A program made the translations under genes and the position numbers. From positions 48,750 through 112,749 of the forward strand of contig JAFYYM010000077.1 in assembly GCA_017557535.1 (NCBI GenBank): 64,000 bases of DNA, written 5' to 3'. Under the pieces are notes generated by a model, which did not search any database, had not been told where the DNA came from, and was given only the letters and a program-made list of their open reading frames with translations. Shown piece by piece: positions 24,289 through 33,420 of this stretch (positions are counted from its first letter, which is position 1; the number at the start of each line of letters is the position of its first letter). Source of the stretch: Bacteroidales bacterium (lineage in GTDB: Bacteria; Bacteroidota; Bacteroidia; Bacteroidales; UBA932).

Positions 24289-25872
24289 ATGACAGAAAAA
24301 ATCATCATCCTTGATTTCGGCTCACAGGTCACACAGTTGATCGGCCGCCGCCTACGTGAGCTTAACGTTTTTTGTGAAATCTACCCGTTCAACAAAGTCC
24401 CTGTCTTGGGAGACGATGTGAAAGGAGTTATCCTTTCCGGTAGTCCCTGCTCCGTCAGGGATGCCAATGCACCCCAGATTGATCTCAGTGGGATCAAAGG
24501 TCATTTTCCCCTTCTCGGAATATGCTATGGGGCGCAATATCTGGCCCATAAATTCGGAGGCAAGGTTGAAGGCTCGCTCGCGAGGGAATATGGGAGAGCC
24601 ATGCTAGATATAGTTGATTCAGAATCACTTCTCTTGCGGGGTCTCCCACATCGCTCACAGGTTTGGATGTCGCATGGGGATACCATCTCGGCACTGCCGG
24701 AGGGAGCTAAAATCATCGCCTCTACTGAGAGCGTGGAAAACGCCGCCTTCTCATTTGACGGGGAGCCCACTTACGCCGTGCAGTTCCATCCTGAGGTTTT
24801 CCACACCACAGAAGGATCAAGGATTCTCGGGAATTTCGCTTTCAGGATCTGCGGATGCAAAGGAGACTGGACATCCGCCTCATTCATCGAGACCACAGTA
24901 GCGGCCATTAAGGAGAAGGTCGGGACCGACAAGGTGATTCTTGGTCTTAGCGGTGGCGTGGATTCCACGGTCGCCGGAGTGTTGCTCAACAAGGCCATCG
25001 GCCACAACCTCACCTGTATATTCGTAAACAACGGCCTATTAAGGAAAAATGAATATGATGATGTCCTGGCCTCGTACAAGGACATGAATCTCAACGTCAT
25101 TGGAGTTGATGCCTCGAAGGATTTCCTGCGGGAACTTGCCGGGGTGACAGAGCCGGAGGCCAAGAGGAAGATAATAGGCCGCCTGTTCGTCGAGACTTTC
25201 GACAAATACGCCCGAAAGATCGAGGGTGCCCGCTGGCTAGCCCAGGGCACGATCTATCCGGACGTGATTGAGTCCGCCGGAATCGAGGGAATCGCCTCCA
25301 AGATCAAGTCGCACCACAACGTTGGCGGGCTTCCTGAAAAGATGAATCTCAAGGTCTTGGAGCCGCTCAGGATGCTCTTTAAAGACGAGGTCAGACGAGT
25401 CGGCCGGGCTCTCGGCATCAAGGAGGAACTGGTGGGAAGGCATCCTTTCCCTGGACCATCACTCGCAGTACGCATAGTTGGAGACATAACCAAAGAGAAA
25501 CTGGATGTTCTCCGGGAAGCGGATGACATATTCATTAAAGGTCTCCGGAACTATGACTGCACCTCCTTGCATCTCCCTTCAGCTTCTGATCCGAGGGTTG
25601 AGGCCACTAACCTCTACGATGCCATCTGGCAGGCCGGAGTGATCCTTCTCCCCGTCAAGAGCGTAGGTGTTATGGGAGACGAGAGAACATACGAGAATCC
25701 TGTGGCGTTGCGGGCCATGGTCTCGACAGACGCCATGACAGCGGATTGGTTCCGTTTCCCGTACGACTTCCTCGCCCAAGTCAGCAATGACATCATCAAT
25801 AAGGTCAAGGGAGTCAACCGGGTGGTTTATGACATCTCGTCAAAACCTCCGGCAACTATCGAATGGGAATAA
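24289..25872 (+). CDS. guaA: GMP synthase (glutamine-hydrolysing)
   Basis: 527 residues from ATG 24289 ([20 protein letters not shown]), chosen over ATG 24271 because of the promoter position and family starts. The class I glutamine amidotransferase domain has the nucleophile in LGICYGAQ (Cys79) and the VQFHPE dyad (His167, Glu169). The ATP pyrophosphatase domain has GLSGGVDST (219-227), and the C-terminal dimerisation domain ends [11 protein letters not shown]. It converts XMP to GMP with glutamine and ATP. It is transcribed divergently from argR. Confidence 0.97.
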   Translation: MTEKIIILDFGSQVTQLIGRRLRELNVFCEIYPFNKVPVLGDDVKGVILSGSPCSVRDANAPQIDLSGIKGHFPLLGICYGAQYLAHKFGGKVEGSLAREYGRAMLDIVDSESLLLRGLPHRSQVWMSHGDTISALPEGAKIIASTESVENAAFSFDGEPTYAVQFHPEVFHTTEGSRILGNFAFRICGCKGDWTSASFIETTVAAIKEKVGTDKVILGLSGGVDSTVAGVLLNKAIGHNLTCIFVNNGLLRKNEYDDVLASYKDMNLNVIGVDASKDFLRELAGVTEPEAKRKIIGRLFVETFDKYARKIEGARWLAQGTIYPDVIESAGIEGIASKIKSHHNVGGLPEKMNLKVLEPLRMLFKDEVRRVGRALGIKEELVGRHPFPGPSLAVRIVGDITKEKLDVLREADDIFIKGLRNYDCTSLHLPSASDPRVEATNLYDAIWQAGVILLPVKSVGVMGDERTYENPVALRAMVSTDAMTADWFRFPYDFLAQVSNDIINKVKGVNRVVYDISSKPPATIEWE

Positions 25873-25889
25873 AACCAGCTGGATAAAAC

Positions 25890-27125
25890 CTATTTCAGGA
25901 AGCGGTCGGCGAAACTGACGTACTGCTCCCAATCGTAAAGGCGGACATTATGCTCGCCCCGGCGGATATGGTGTCCCATCCTTCCGACCACAACAGGATG
26001 CTCGATCTCAGGAACTGTTCTGTCAGTGATGCCATCGTAACCGAACAATTTATACACGGAGGCTGCTCCTACCAGGCTGTAATACTCCCCTACAGGATCA
26101 GCCCAGGCATCTTCGCTGGCGCTGGCCACATAGACAGGCCTGGGAGCGATCATGGCTACCAACTCATGCTGATCCCAAGGCATCTTTTCTTCCCTCCCGC
26201 CATAAGCGGCATAATTGCCGCAGAACCAATGCGGGAAATTCCTGTTGATAACCTCGACTGTCTCACCAGATTTCCTTCTGGCTATAGCAGCTCCGGAACA
26301 ACCTGAGTCATTGGAGATTACCAATGCGAATCTCTGGTCGGTCGCACCAGCCCACAAAGCGGTTTTACCAAGCCTTGAATGGCCAATGACGGCAACCTTC
26401 TTTGAATTTATCTCTTTCTGTGTCTCGAGGAAGTCAAGGCACCTGGATAGGCCCCACGCCCAAGCTGAAATCGTTCCCCATGACTCGCCATTCCTAGGCT
26501 TATCTCCATCCATCAATTGGTGAACCCCGTTATGGAAACCGTCATGGAAGTCAGGATCGACGTCGTTGTAGCAGAAGGTTGCCACGGCATAACCATGTTT
26601 AAGAATATATTCATATTCCCAGCGGTGACCGTTCGTATTTCTCGGTTCGACCTTGTAGCCCGGGGCGAACGTCGCCAGCTTCTCGGGAGTAGGCATAAGG
26701 ACCGCTGGATCGGTGGTTGTGGCGTGATTACCTTTGAAATTAGCCCCCAGGAAGGCCGGGACGGGGCCTTTACGATCATTGGGAATATACATGAGAAGAA
26801 CCAGGTAGTACTTCTCATCCTTGTCGAAGCTGATTTTCACCTGCTTCCTGGTCGCGAGGCCGCCGAAAGCATCATGGCTTTCCTCAAGAGTCTCGAAATG
26901 GAGATCAGGAGCCTGACCCGGTTCCCTGCCGAACATCTGTGAGCGCAACATCTCCATGAGTTCCGGCCGGCGCTCTTTCACCCATTGGTGTTTATTCTTC
27001 ACTATTCGTCCGTCCTCCATCTTGAGAGGATCCGGAAGCTCGTAAGGATTAACGGGTTGGGCATTCCCACGTAAAAACATCAAAGACATGGCAGCGACAG
27101 CCACAAGTATTATAAAAACTCTCAT
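25890..27125 (-). CDS. CE15-family glucuronoyl esterase-like secreted hydrolase
   Basis: 411 residues with a signal peptide (about 1-22). The alpha/beta-hydrolase nucleophile motif of CE15 is seen as AVIGHSRLGKTALWAG (245-260, Ser250 in GHSRLGK). It is followed by SNDSGCSGAAIARR (271-284) and the C-terminal SEDAWADP (337-344) and GRMGHHIRRGEH (381-391, with the catalytic His). CE15 enzymes cut ester links between glucuronic acid on xylan and lignin alcohols, which would suit a plant-fibre habitat. The gene is alone, convergent with guaA, with a possible -7 box upstream. Other ester substrates are possible. Confidence 0.8.
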   Translation of the reverse strand: MRVFIILVAVAAMSLMFLRGNAQPVNPYELPDPLKMEDGRIVKNKHQWVKERRPELMEMLRSQMFGREPGQAPDLHFETLEESHDAFGGLATRKQVKISFDKDEKYYLVLLMYIPNDRKGPVPAFLGANFKGNHATTTDPAVLMPTPEKLATFAPGYKVEPRNTNGHRWEYEYILKHGYAVATFCYNDVDPDFHDGFHNGVHQLMDGDKPRNGESWGTISAWAWGLSRCLDFLETQKEINSKKVAVIGHSRLGKTALWAGATDQRFALVISNDSGCSGAAIARRKSGETVEVINRNFPHWFCGNYAAYGGREEKMPWDQHELVAMIAPRPVYVASASEDAWADPVGEYYSLVGAASVYKLFGYDGITDRTVPEIEHPVVVGRMGHHIRRGEHNVRLYDWEQYVSFADRFLK

Positions 27126-27146
27126 ATCGGTTGATTATTAGTCTAC

Positions 27147-27154
27147 CAAATATA
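27147..27154 (-). promoter_or_regulatory. Possible -7 box for the CE15 esterase gene
   Basis: Minus-strand TATATTTG, 21 bp before the start codon. A TTG lies only 14 bases upstream of it, too close for a standard promoter. Confidence 0.4.
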
Positions 27155-27200
27155 GTCATTATTTCTTTCAAGCGGCTGTCATATCCTAAGTGCCTATCGC

Positions 27201-28526
27201 CTACAACGAGAAGCGTACAACCCCCATTACACGATGGTTCGTAACCCAATGGAGATTCTCCCTTGGTATGGCGTAATTATCCAATTGATTGTTAGTTCCG
27301 TACTCAACAGAAGAGTAGTTATACTCCACGGCCACTGTCAGTTTACCTGCGTTATATGCCAGAGTGGGAGTCGCGCGGATCATCTGCGAGATACCTTTGT
27401 CTCCGAATGAGGAGTAATAGATGTCCGAGTCTCGGCAGTATCCGTTAGCGTCAATTGAAAGATTGTGGGCAGTACCCAAAGTCCTCATGTATCCCCCCAT
27501 GCACATGAACTGCAGGGTCCTTCCGACGGAGAAAGACAGGAAGGAAACAGTGGATCGAAGAGGTGTGTATTTATATTCATAGATGTCACGCCAATCGTAC
27601 AAGGCGTAACCACCCATCAAACGGAGATGGTCACCGCCCTGGGCGAAGACTGACTTGGCGTTTATCTTGAATATTCCTTTCTCAAATTGGAGATAAACGA
27701 ATGGGCTTAGCATGTAGAGCCTGTCCTTAACCTTCGTGCCTATGTCGTACCAATCCTGTATGACGTAATTCCTGGTCGTGGTGCGCCATCTCGGTCTCAA
27801 GGCCAGGAAATCTGTACCAGCCTTCGCGGTGAAATGCTTTCCTGTGAATGCGAGACCGCCATACAACTCGGGGATCAGGCCATATTTGACATAATTCTCC
27901 GACTCCCCCTGGGGACCTGTCGGCACAAACTGCATAGGGTACAGGGCGCCAACCGTGTAATGGAATTTGCCAGCGAAGGCGTAATCCAACATAAGCTGGG
28001 GACTCCAATTGAAAGGCGTGAACGGAGCACCGGTCTCTACATTAACGCAATACGGCAGGTCAGCCGCCATAGGATGCCAACTTTGGCCGACCCTGAAAGA
28101 GAGCTTGCTCTCCATGTAGCCGAGCTTGTCCCAATGAATGTCCACGAAAGCATGGCGTAGCCTCAAAGACGCCGTGGAGCCATTCATCAAGTAGAAATCC
28201 GTCTCAATCTTCCCGTCCACATTCATGGAGCCATATTGATACCCTGTCACATTGACTCCAAGCCTGGTAGCGAGAGCGTAGGATTTCAGCGAGAAGTTCT
28301 CATAGATGTCCTGCCCCTGGAAATTGTACTTATAGTCCAGAGGGCGGAAATAAAACATATCCTCCGAACCGGCCTTCGAATCCCTTGTGTCGAAAATGGC
28401 GGCGGTACGGAAGAAGCCGTAAGGCGTGAACTTATTCTTAGTCTCCCGCATCCTGCTCTGGGCTGAACTGTCGACAGCCCAGAAGCAAGCGGAGATGATT
28501 ATATACACAACTATAAACTTTTTCAT
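27201..28526 (-). CDS. Outer-membrane beta-barrel protein (porin-like)
   Basis: 441 residues: signal peptide (MKKFIVVYIIISACFWAVDSSAQ), then many alternating amphipathic strands rich in Tyr and Phe, ending in a short strand with Phe near the C-terminus (VMGVVRFSL). That is the layout of an outer-membrane barrel. Features such as TPYGFFRTAAIFDTR and WHPMAADLPYCVNVETGAPFTPFNWSPQ resemble DcaP-like or uncharacterised Bacteroidales porins, but I cannot name the family with confidence. It lies 97 bp after the phosphate-selective-porin-like gene on the same strand and may belong to the same uptake group as the anion transporter. Confidence 0.7.
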   Translation of the reverse strand: MKKFIVVYIIISACFWAVDSSAQSRMRETKNKFTPYGFFRTAAIFDTRDSKAGSEDMFYFRPLDYKYNFQGQDIYENFSLKSYALATRLGVNVTGYQYGSMNVDGKIETDFYLMNGSTASLRLRHAFVDIHWDKLGYMESKLSFRVGQSWHPMAADLPYCVNVETGAPFTPFNWSPQLMLDYAFAGKFHYTVGALYPMQFVPTGPQGESENYVKYGLIPELYGGLAFTGKHFTAKAGTDFLALRPRWRTTTRNYVIQDWYDIGTKVKDRLYMLSPFVYLQFEKGIFKINAKSVFAQGGDHLRLMGGYALYDWRDIYEYKYTPLRSTVSFLSFSVGRTLQFMCMGGYMRTLGTAHNLSIDANGYCRDSDIYYSSFGDKGISQMIRATPTLAYNAGKLTVAVEYNYSSVEYGTNNQLDNYAIPRENLHWVTNHRVMGVVRFSL

Positions 28527-28623
28527 AATAATGGGGGTTCCTAATATATAAATCCCGGATTCAGATAATCTTGCATTAAGTGAGGGAAAAAGTTTATACT
28601 GTGTATTGCTAAATAAGGGTCAA

Positions 28624-29676
28624 TTAGAACCTGATATATGTCTGGAACCAGAGATCGTTGTAATCGGCTTTCGCTCCGAGGGCGGCAAGATTCTGGTCAA
28701 CATGGTGACGGAACTCAAGCTGGAAGTTGAGATTCTTGTGGAGACGGAAGTTCGCGCAAGCGGAATACATATCGTGGCTTGTGCTGGAAGTCGCCGCGCT
28801 ACGGAATTCATCCCACTTGAGATAAACCTTCAGCCAGTCCTGGATAGGCACTCCGGCTGTCACATAGAAAGCGTCAGCTCCACCGACCTGCTCCTTCTCA
28901 CCAGCGATAGCGGTGGCATACTCAGCACGGACCGTCCAGTTATCACGATTGAAATCAAGACCTGTGCTTATACGCTCGCGCTTTAGGCTGACACCGGAAC
29001 CATTGATCCAGTTACCCTTCCAACCGAAGACACCGACTTTCAAGCCTTTGATCGGCTGGAACTGAACCGTACCGATCACATCTTTCTTCTTGTCGGCATC
29101 CGAGAGGTTGATACCCTGACCATTGTAAACACCGAGCTGGTAGTGGACAAGATTATGGTTGTCACCACCGATAGGCAGGAAATCACCCTGAACCTGAATA
29201 CCGAGGTCACGTCCGCCCATATTGGCTTCTCCCAAGCGGTCACCCATACCCGCCATCTTCTGGACAAGGAATGAGAAATCACCAACACCCACATCCCAAG
29301 GATTCATAGGATTCTCGAAGGTGAAAGCCCTCTTGAACTGTCCCATCTTAACGGAGAAAGCGGTATACTTGGCCCACTCAACATAAAAGTCTTTCACGTG
29401 GGGAGTTCCACTCGCTGCCTGGAACTGGATACGATATTTGAAATCATTGAAAATGGAGCCGTCAACATAGAGCCTGATCAGCCTGCAGCCAAATCCGGGA
29501 CCACCATTGGCACCGTCCTTATCAGTGTACTTGTAAGAGCCGATAATGTATCCGCCAAACTTGGGCAAGCTCTGGAAACCGGTCTGTTTATAGCCGTATT
29601 CGGGTTGTTCCGCATTCTGAGCGAAAGCGCTGAAGCAGAAGAGGATAGCCGTAGCTACTGACAAAAACTTATTCAT
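28624..29676 (-). CDS. Porin of the phosphate-selective porin O/P family
   Basis: 350 residues with signal peptide (MNKFLSVATAILFCFSAFAQ) and an anti-parallel barrel ending LWFQTYIRF, a typical Phe-terminated outer-membrane strand. Motifs of the OprO/P family are seen: FGGYIIGSYKY near 40, IRLYVDGSIFNDFKYRIQF, FYVEWAKYTAFSVKMGQFKRAFTFENP and GGRDLGIQVQGDF. Family members admit phosphate, polyphosphate or other anions. It is 41 bp downstream of the DASS transporter gene, so a shared uptake path for an organic or inorganic anion is likely. Confidence 0.85.
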   Translation of the reverse strand: MNKFLSVATAILFCFSAFAQNAEQPEYGYKQTGFQSLPKFGGYIIGSYKYTDKDGANGGPGFGCRLIRLYVDGSIFNDFKYRIQFQAASGTPHVKDFYVEWAKYTAFSVKMGQFKRAFTFENPMNPWDVGVGDFSFLVQKMAGMGDRLGEANMGGRDLGIQVQGDFLPIGGDNHNLVHYQLGVYNGQGINLSDADKKKDVIGTVQFQPIKGLKVGVFGWKGNWINGSGVSLKRERISTGLDFNRDNWTVRAEYATAIAGEKEQVGGADAFYVTAGVPIQDWLKVYLKWDEFRSAATSSTSHDMYSACANFRLHKNLNFQLEFRHHVDQNLAALGAKADYNDLWFQTYIRF

Positions 29677-29717
29677 AATAATAGGGTTAAATAATAATAA
29701 TCAAGAGGATTAAATCG

Positions 29718-31190
29718 CTATGCGAAAGGGAATATTTTGGTAAGCCAGAAATATCCGATGACAAATCCGACGACTCCGATGATCAAGCCCACCTTAGCCA
29801 TATCCTTTGTCTCCACAAGTCCTGTAGAGGCAGCGATGGCGTTCGGAGGGGTGGAAATCGGGAAGCACATCGCTATCGAGGCGCACACAGCTATGAAAGA
29901 AATCATGGCCTTAGTGCCACCGAGAGCGAGGAACTGGGCATTATTGGCAGCTGCGGGATCAGCCATACCCAGGGCTATGACAATCAGTATAGGTATCAGC
30001 AATGCGGCTGTAGCGGAGTTACTGATGAAATTTGACAAGAAGTAGCAAACTATTCCAGCGACGATGAGAACAAGCACAACCGGCATTGTACCGAAAGGAA
30101 TGGATTCGATAAGTACCTTCGCCAAACCTGTCTCCTGCAGGCAGGTTCCAAGAGCGAAACCTCCTGCCACCAACCAGAGAACGCTCCAATTAATCTCCTT
30201 GATGTCCTCCTTGGTGAATATTCCTGTGCAAGTGAGCACTGCGAGAGGAATAAGAGCCACAACATTGGAATTGATCTTGGTGATCTGCTCAGTAGCCCAA
30301 AGTATGATGGTACCGATGAACGTGATCCAGACAATATAGTATTTCCAATCTTTCTCCTTATTGTTCTTGGGGATCGCCAGCTTCACTTCTTTGCTCTTGA
30401 ATGGGAAGAAAACCTGAAGCAGAATCCATGCGAAGATGATCATGATTATCACGAAAGGGATCATCCTGCCCATCCACTCTACGAAAGAGACTTCAGCTCC
30501 GGCCTCAGCAAGGAACTTGACAGCGGTAGCGTTCGGAGGGGTGCCGATAGGAGTACCTATACCACCGATATTGGCTGCGACTGGGATAGCCAAAGCCAAG
30601 CCCACCTTTCCCTTGTCGTCCTTCGGCAAGACCGAGAGGACAGGGGCGAGGAAAGCGAGCATCATGGCCGCGGTCGCGGTATTGCTCATGAACATGGAGA
30701 ATATGGAGATGACAATCAAGAATCCCAACAAGACCATCTTTGGATTTGTTCCGAAGGGGGCGAGCAGGAATCTGGCCAGAGTCACATCAAGCCCATATTT
30801 CTCTGCCATGATAGCGAGCACGAAACCGCCCAGGAACAGCATGACTACAGGATCGGCGAAAGCCGCCATAATGTTCTTGTAGTTCACCAACTGACCGGCT
30901 TCAGGAGTGCTGAAGAACCCGATTCCCTTATTGGATACCGTCAGAAGGGCTATCACAATCAGCAGAACGGATGTCGTCCAGTTGGGGATGATCTCAAACA
31001 TCCACATCAGGGCGGCAAAAGCGAACAGGGCAATCACACGCTGCTGGCTGAGAGTCAACGCGTCGATGCCATAGAAAGAAGTGGGCACACACCACAAGAA
31101 GAGTGTGACAAGGAGGACAATGGGAAGAAGAACGCAATACTTGATATTGAGTTTCTTCTTCCCAGCTGTTTCAATTATGGGTTCAGCCAT
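29718..31190 (-). CDS. SLC13/DASS-family sodium:anion symporter
   Basis: 490 residues with about 11-12 hydrophobic helices. The two SNT signature sequences of the divalent anion:sodium symporter family are present: FMSNTATAAMM (about 167-177) and FISNSATAALL (about 392-402). Known relatives carry succinate, fumarate, malate, citrate or sulfate across the inner membrane with sodium. The substrate cannot be fixed from sequence. The downstream porin gene is likely its outer-membrane partner. A -7 box lies 46 bp upstream. Confidence 0.92.
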   Translation of the reverse strand: MAEPIIETAGKKKLNIKYCVLLPIVLLVTLFLWCVPTSFYGIDALTLSQQRVIALFAFAALMWMFEIIPNWTTSVLLIVIALLTVSNKGIGFFSTPEAGQLVNYKNIMAAFADPVVMLFLGGFVLAIMAEKYGLDVTLARFLLAPFGTNPKMVLLGFLIVISIFSMFMSNTATAAMMLAFLAPVLSVLPKDDKGKVGLALAIPVAANIGGIGTPIGTPPNATAVKFLAEAGAEVSFVEWMGRMIPFVIIMIIFAWILLQVFFPFKSKEVKLAIPKNNKEKDWKYYIVWITFIGTIILWATEQITKINSNVVALIPLAVLTCTGIFTKEDIKEINWSVLWLVAGGFALGTCLQETGLAKVLIESIPFGTMPVVLVLIVAGIVCYFLSNFISNSATAALLIPILIVIALGMADPAAANNAQFLALGGTKAMISFIAVCASIAMCFPISTPPNAIAASTGLVETKDMAKVGLIIGVVGFVIGYFWLTKIFPFA

Positions 31191-31235
31191 TTCAAATAAT
31201 ATTATTTCTCAAATTATCATCTTGTATAGAACTTG

Positions 31236-31243
31236 CAAATATA
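31236..31243 (-). promoter_or_regulatory. Possible -7 box for the anion symporter-porin operon
   Basis: Minus-strand TATATTTG; a TTG occurs 23 bases upstream, slightly long. It lies just downstream of the gdhA terminator, where a new promoter is expected. Confidence 0.5.
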
Positions 31244-31255
31244 ATCATTAATAAA

Positions 31256-31293
31256 TTAAAAACAGGCAAATCGGTTACCCGATTCGCCTGTTT
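31256..31293 (-). terminator. Terminator of gdhA
   Basis: A 14-bp stem (31261-31274 with 31279-31292). Its single mismatch on the plus strand becomes a G-U pair on the minus-strand RNA, followed by a T-rich tail. It starts 20 bp after the gdhA stop. Confidence 0.85.
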
Positions 31294-31312
31294 CAATACC
31301 AGGTTATCAAGA

Positions 31313-32656
31313 CTAGATCACACCCTGCTCGAGCATAGCCTCGGCGACTTTCATGAAGCCGGCTATATTCGCTCCCTTGACATAATCGACTGTGCCGTCG
31401 GGGCGGGTTCCATATTTAACGCACTGCTCGTGAATACTCTGCATGATCCAGTGGAGCTTGTCATCAACCTCCTGTGCGGACCAGCTGATATGGGCGGCGT
31501 TCTGAGTCATCTCAAGACCAGAGGTGGCGACTCCACCAGCGTTGACGGCCTTTCCAGGGGCGAAGAGAATACCGTTGTTCTGGAAGAAATGGATGGCGCC
31601 AGGCTGGCATCCCATGTTGGACACCTCGCAGCAGCACCAGCAACCATTGGCGACAAGCTCCTTAGCGTCGTCCTCGCTCAGCTCATTCTGGAAGGCGCAA
31701 GGAAGGGCGATGTCAACAGGAATGCTCCAAGCCTTCTTGCCAGCGGTGAAGAAAGCCTTTCCAGGGAACTTAGTGGCCATGTCCTCAACCATGTTGCGGT
31801 TGGAGGCGCGCATATCAAGCATGTAGTCAATCATCTCGGGAGTAATGCCCTCAGGAATATGGCAGACACCATCGGGACCAGAGATGGCGACAACCTTGGC
31901 GCCAAGCTCACGAGCCTTCGTGGCGGCACCCCAAGCCACATTACCAAAACCGGACAGGGCAACCTTCTTGCCGACTATGTCCTTGCCAGCCTTCTCGAGG
32001 AGATGCTGTGTGAAATACAAAGCGCCGAAACCAGTCGCCTCAGGACGGAGGATGGAGCCACCCCATGTGGCACCCTTACCTGTGAGGACACCTGTGTGGT
32101 ACTCACGGGCGAGCTTCTGATACATTCCGTTCAAGAAACCGATCTCACGGCCACCGACACCCACATCACCGGCAGGGATATCCTGATCGGGACCGATGCA
32201 GCGCCAGAGCTCAAGCATGAAAGCCTGGCAGAAACGCATGATCTCGGCATTGGACTTCCCCACGGGGTCAAAATCAGAGCCACCCTTGGCGCCGCCCATA
32301 GGAAGAGTGGTGAGGGCGTTCTTGAAGGTCTGCTCAAAACCGAGGAACTTAAGCATAGAAGGAGTGACAGCCTTGTGGAAACGGAGACCTCCCTTGTAGG
32401 GGCCGATAGCGCTGTTAAACTGGACGCGGTATCCGAGGTTGGTCTGGACCTCGCCATTATCATCAATCCAAGTCACCCTGAAAGTGAAAATACGATCAGG
32501 TTCCACAAGTCTCTCGACTATCTTAGCCTTCTCGAACTCAGGATGCTGGTTGTAAACTTCCTCTATAGACTCAAGAACCTCCTGCACCGCCTGGAGATAT
32601 TCTTTCTCTGTAGGGTACTTGGCCTGGAGACGGGCCATGATTTCTGTGGTTTTCAT
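31313..32656 (-). CDS. gdhA: NADP-type glutamate dehydrogenase
   Basis: 447 residues, the length of hexameric bacterial glutamate dehydrogenases. The substrate motif LPMGGAKGGSDFDPVGKS (about 122-139, catalytic Lys), the upstream GPYKGGLRFH and the dinucleotide-binding VALSGFGNVAWGAATKARELGAK are clear. It makes glutamate from 2-oxoglutarate and ammonium, the main ammonium entry in Bacteroidales, so it also supplies the arginine operon. Its own promoter (32700-32730) and terminator make it a single-gene unit. A long open frame on the opposite strand mirrors it and is a codon-bias shadow. Confidence 0.97.
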   Translation of the reverse strand: MKTTEIMARLQAKYPTEKEYLQAVQEVLESIEEVYNQHPEFEKAKIVERLVEPDRIFTFRVTWIDDNGEVQTNLGYRVQFNSAIGPYKGGLRFHKAVTPSMLKFLGFEQTFKNALTTLPMGGAKGGSDFDPVGKSNAEIMRFCQAFMLELWRCIGPDQDIPAGDVGVGGREIGFLNGMYQKLAREYHTGVLTGKGATWGGSILRPEATGFGALYFTQHLLEKAGKDIVGKKVALSGFGNVAWGAATKARELGAKVVAISGPDGVCHIPEGITPEMIDYMLDMRASNRNMVEDMATKFPGKAFFTAGKKAWSIPVDIALPCAFQNELSEDDAKELVANGCWCCCEVSNMGCQPGAIHFFQNNGILFAPGKAVNAGGVATSGLEMTQNAAHISWSAQEVDDKLHWIMQSIHEQCVKYGTRPDGTVDYVKGANIAGFMKVAEAMLEQGVI

Positions 32657-32699
32657 GATTAATTATTACAATAATTAAAATATCAAGCTGATGTGGTTG

Positions 32700-32730
32700 C
32701 AAATGTAAAGAATTATGGAGAAAAACGCAA
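32700..32730 (-). promoter_or_regulatory. gdhA promoter
   Basis: Minus-strand TTG (32730-32728), 20-base spacer, then TACATTTG (32707-32700), matching the Bacteroidetes consensus. Leader about 40 bases. Confidence 0.75.
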
Positions 32731-32743
32731 TAATTATAAATAA

Positions 32744-32768
32744 AAAGACAGGCTGATAGCCTGTCTTT
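32744..32768 (-). terminator. Terminator of the nadK-uppS-bamA-ompH operon
   Basis: An 11-bp perfect stem (aaagacaggct with agcctgtcttt) and a 3-base loop. On the minus strand it is followed by a TTTTATTTAT tail. It begins 22 bp after the ompH stop. Confidence 0.88.
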
Positions 32769-32790
32769 AAATCAAGTATGTCGATCACCT

Positions 32791-33342
32791 CTACTGCTGT
32801 TGAGCCTGAAGCTCAGCCTGCAGTGTCTCAAGAGTCCTGCCGGCAGGGATTTTCAACTCTTTCCTGGCGTCCGGAGTCAGATCCTTGCACTGTGACTTAT
32901 CAACATAGAGATACTGGCTGGACTCGAAAACCATGGTATAGCCCCCCGCCTTAGCCAGCTTCTCGACAGTCTCCAAAGCCTTCTTCTGGATAGGCTCCAT
33001 GAGCTGCTGATTCTGCTGCTGAAGCTCCATCTGGATGGACTGCTGGAACTCCTGGATCCTGTTCTGGATCTCACCAAGCTCCTTCTCCTTGCTCTCTTTT
33101 ATAGCGGGAGTCCAAGTGGCCTGCTTCTGCTGATACTCGGAGAACTTGGCGTTAGCCTCGTCAACCATGCTCTGATAAGTGTCGCTAGCCTCTTTCTGGG
33201 CCGCCTGCATCTGAGTCCTGGCCGCATCTGCCTCGGGCATGAGCATAACAAGCTCATTGAAATCGACATAGGCGAACTTCACCTGGGCCGTTGCCGTGAA
33301 GGTGAGAAATGCCATAGCGGCAAACAAAAAGATCTTTTTCAT
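32791..33342 (-). CDS. OmpH/Skp-family periplasmic chaperone
   Basis: 183 residues from ATG 33340-33342 (MKKIFLFAAMAFLTFTATAQ, a signal peptide). The OmpH pattern follows: VKFAYVDFNELVMLMPEADAART, a long charged/Gln-rich coiled coil (about 50-135), and the C-terminal KAGGYTMVFESSQYLYVDKSQ strand pair. Skp-like proteins hold unfolded outer-membrane proteins in the periplasm. It is directly downstream of bamA, whose product inserts those proteins, a conserved pairing. The Gln-rich coil (MELQQQNQQLMEP) is usual for Bacteroidetes members. Confidence 0.93.
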   Translation of the reverse strand: MKKIFLFAAMAFLTFTATAQVKFAYVDFNELVMLMPEADAARTQMQAAQKEASDTYQSMVDEANAKFSEYQQKQATWTPAIKESKEKELGEIQNRIQEFQQSIQMELQQQNQQLMEPIQKKALETVEKLAKAGGYTMVFESSQYLYVDKSQCKDLTPDARKELKIPAGRTLETLQAELQAQQQ

Positions 33343-33420
33343 ATCAAATTCTAATTTATCAGTTTGCTGAATAATGGTTTTGCAAAGATTGTGCAAATTT
33401 AAAAATAAAAATGAATATTA

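Noticed and set aside
31430-32662. A 410-codon open frame on the plus strand covering gdhA
   Set aside because: It mirrors the whole of gdhA in the opposite strand, has no family features, and arises from strong codon bias in a highly expressed gene. The gdhA promoter and terminator support the minus-strand gene.
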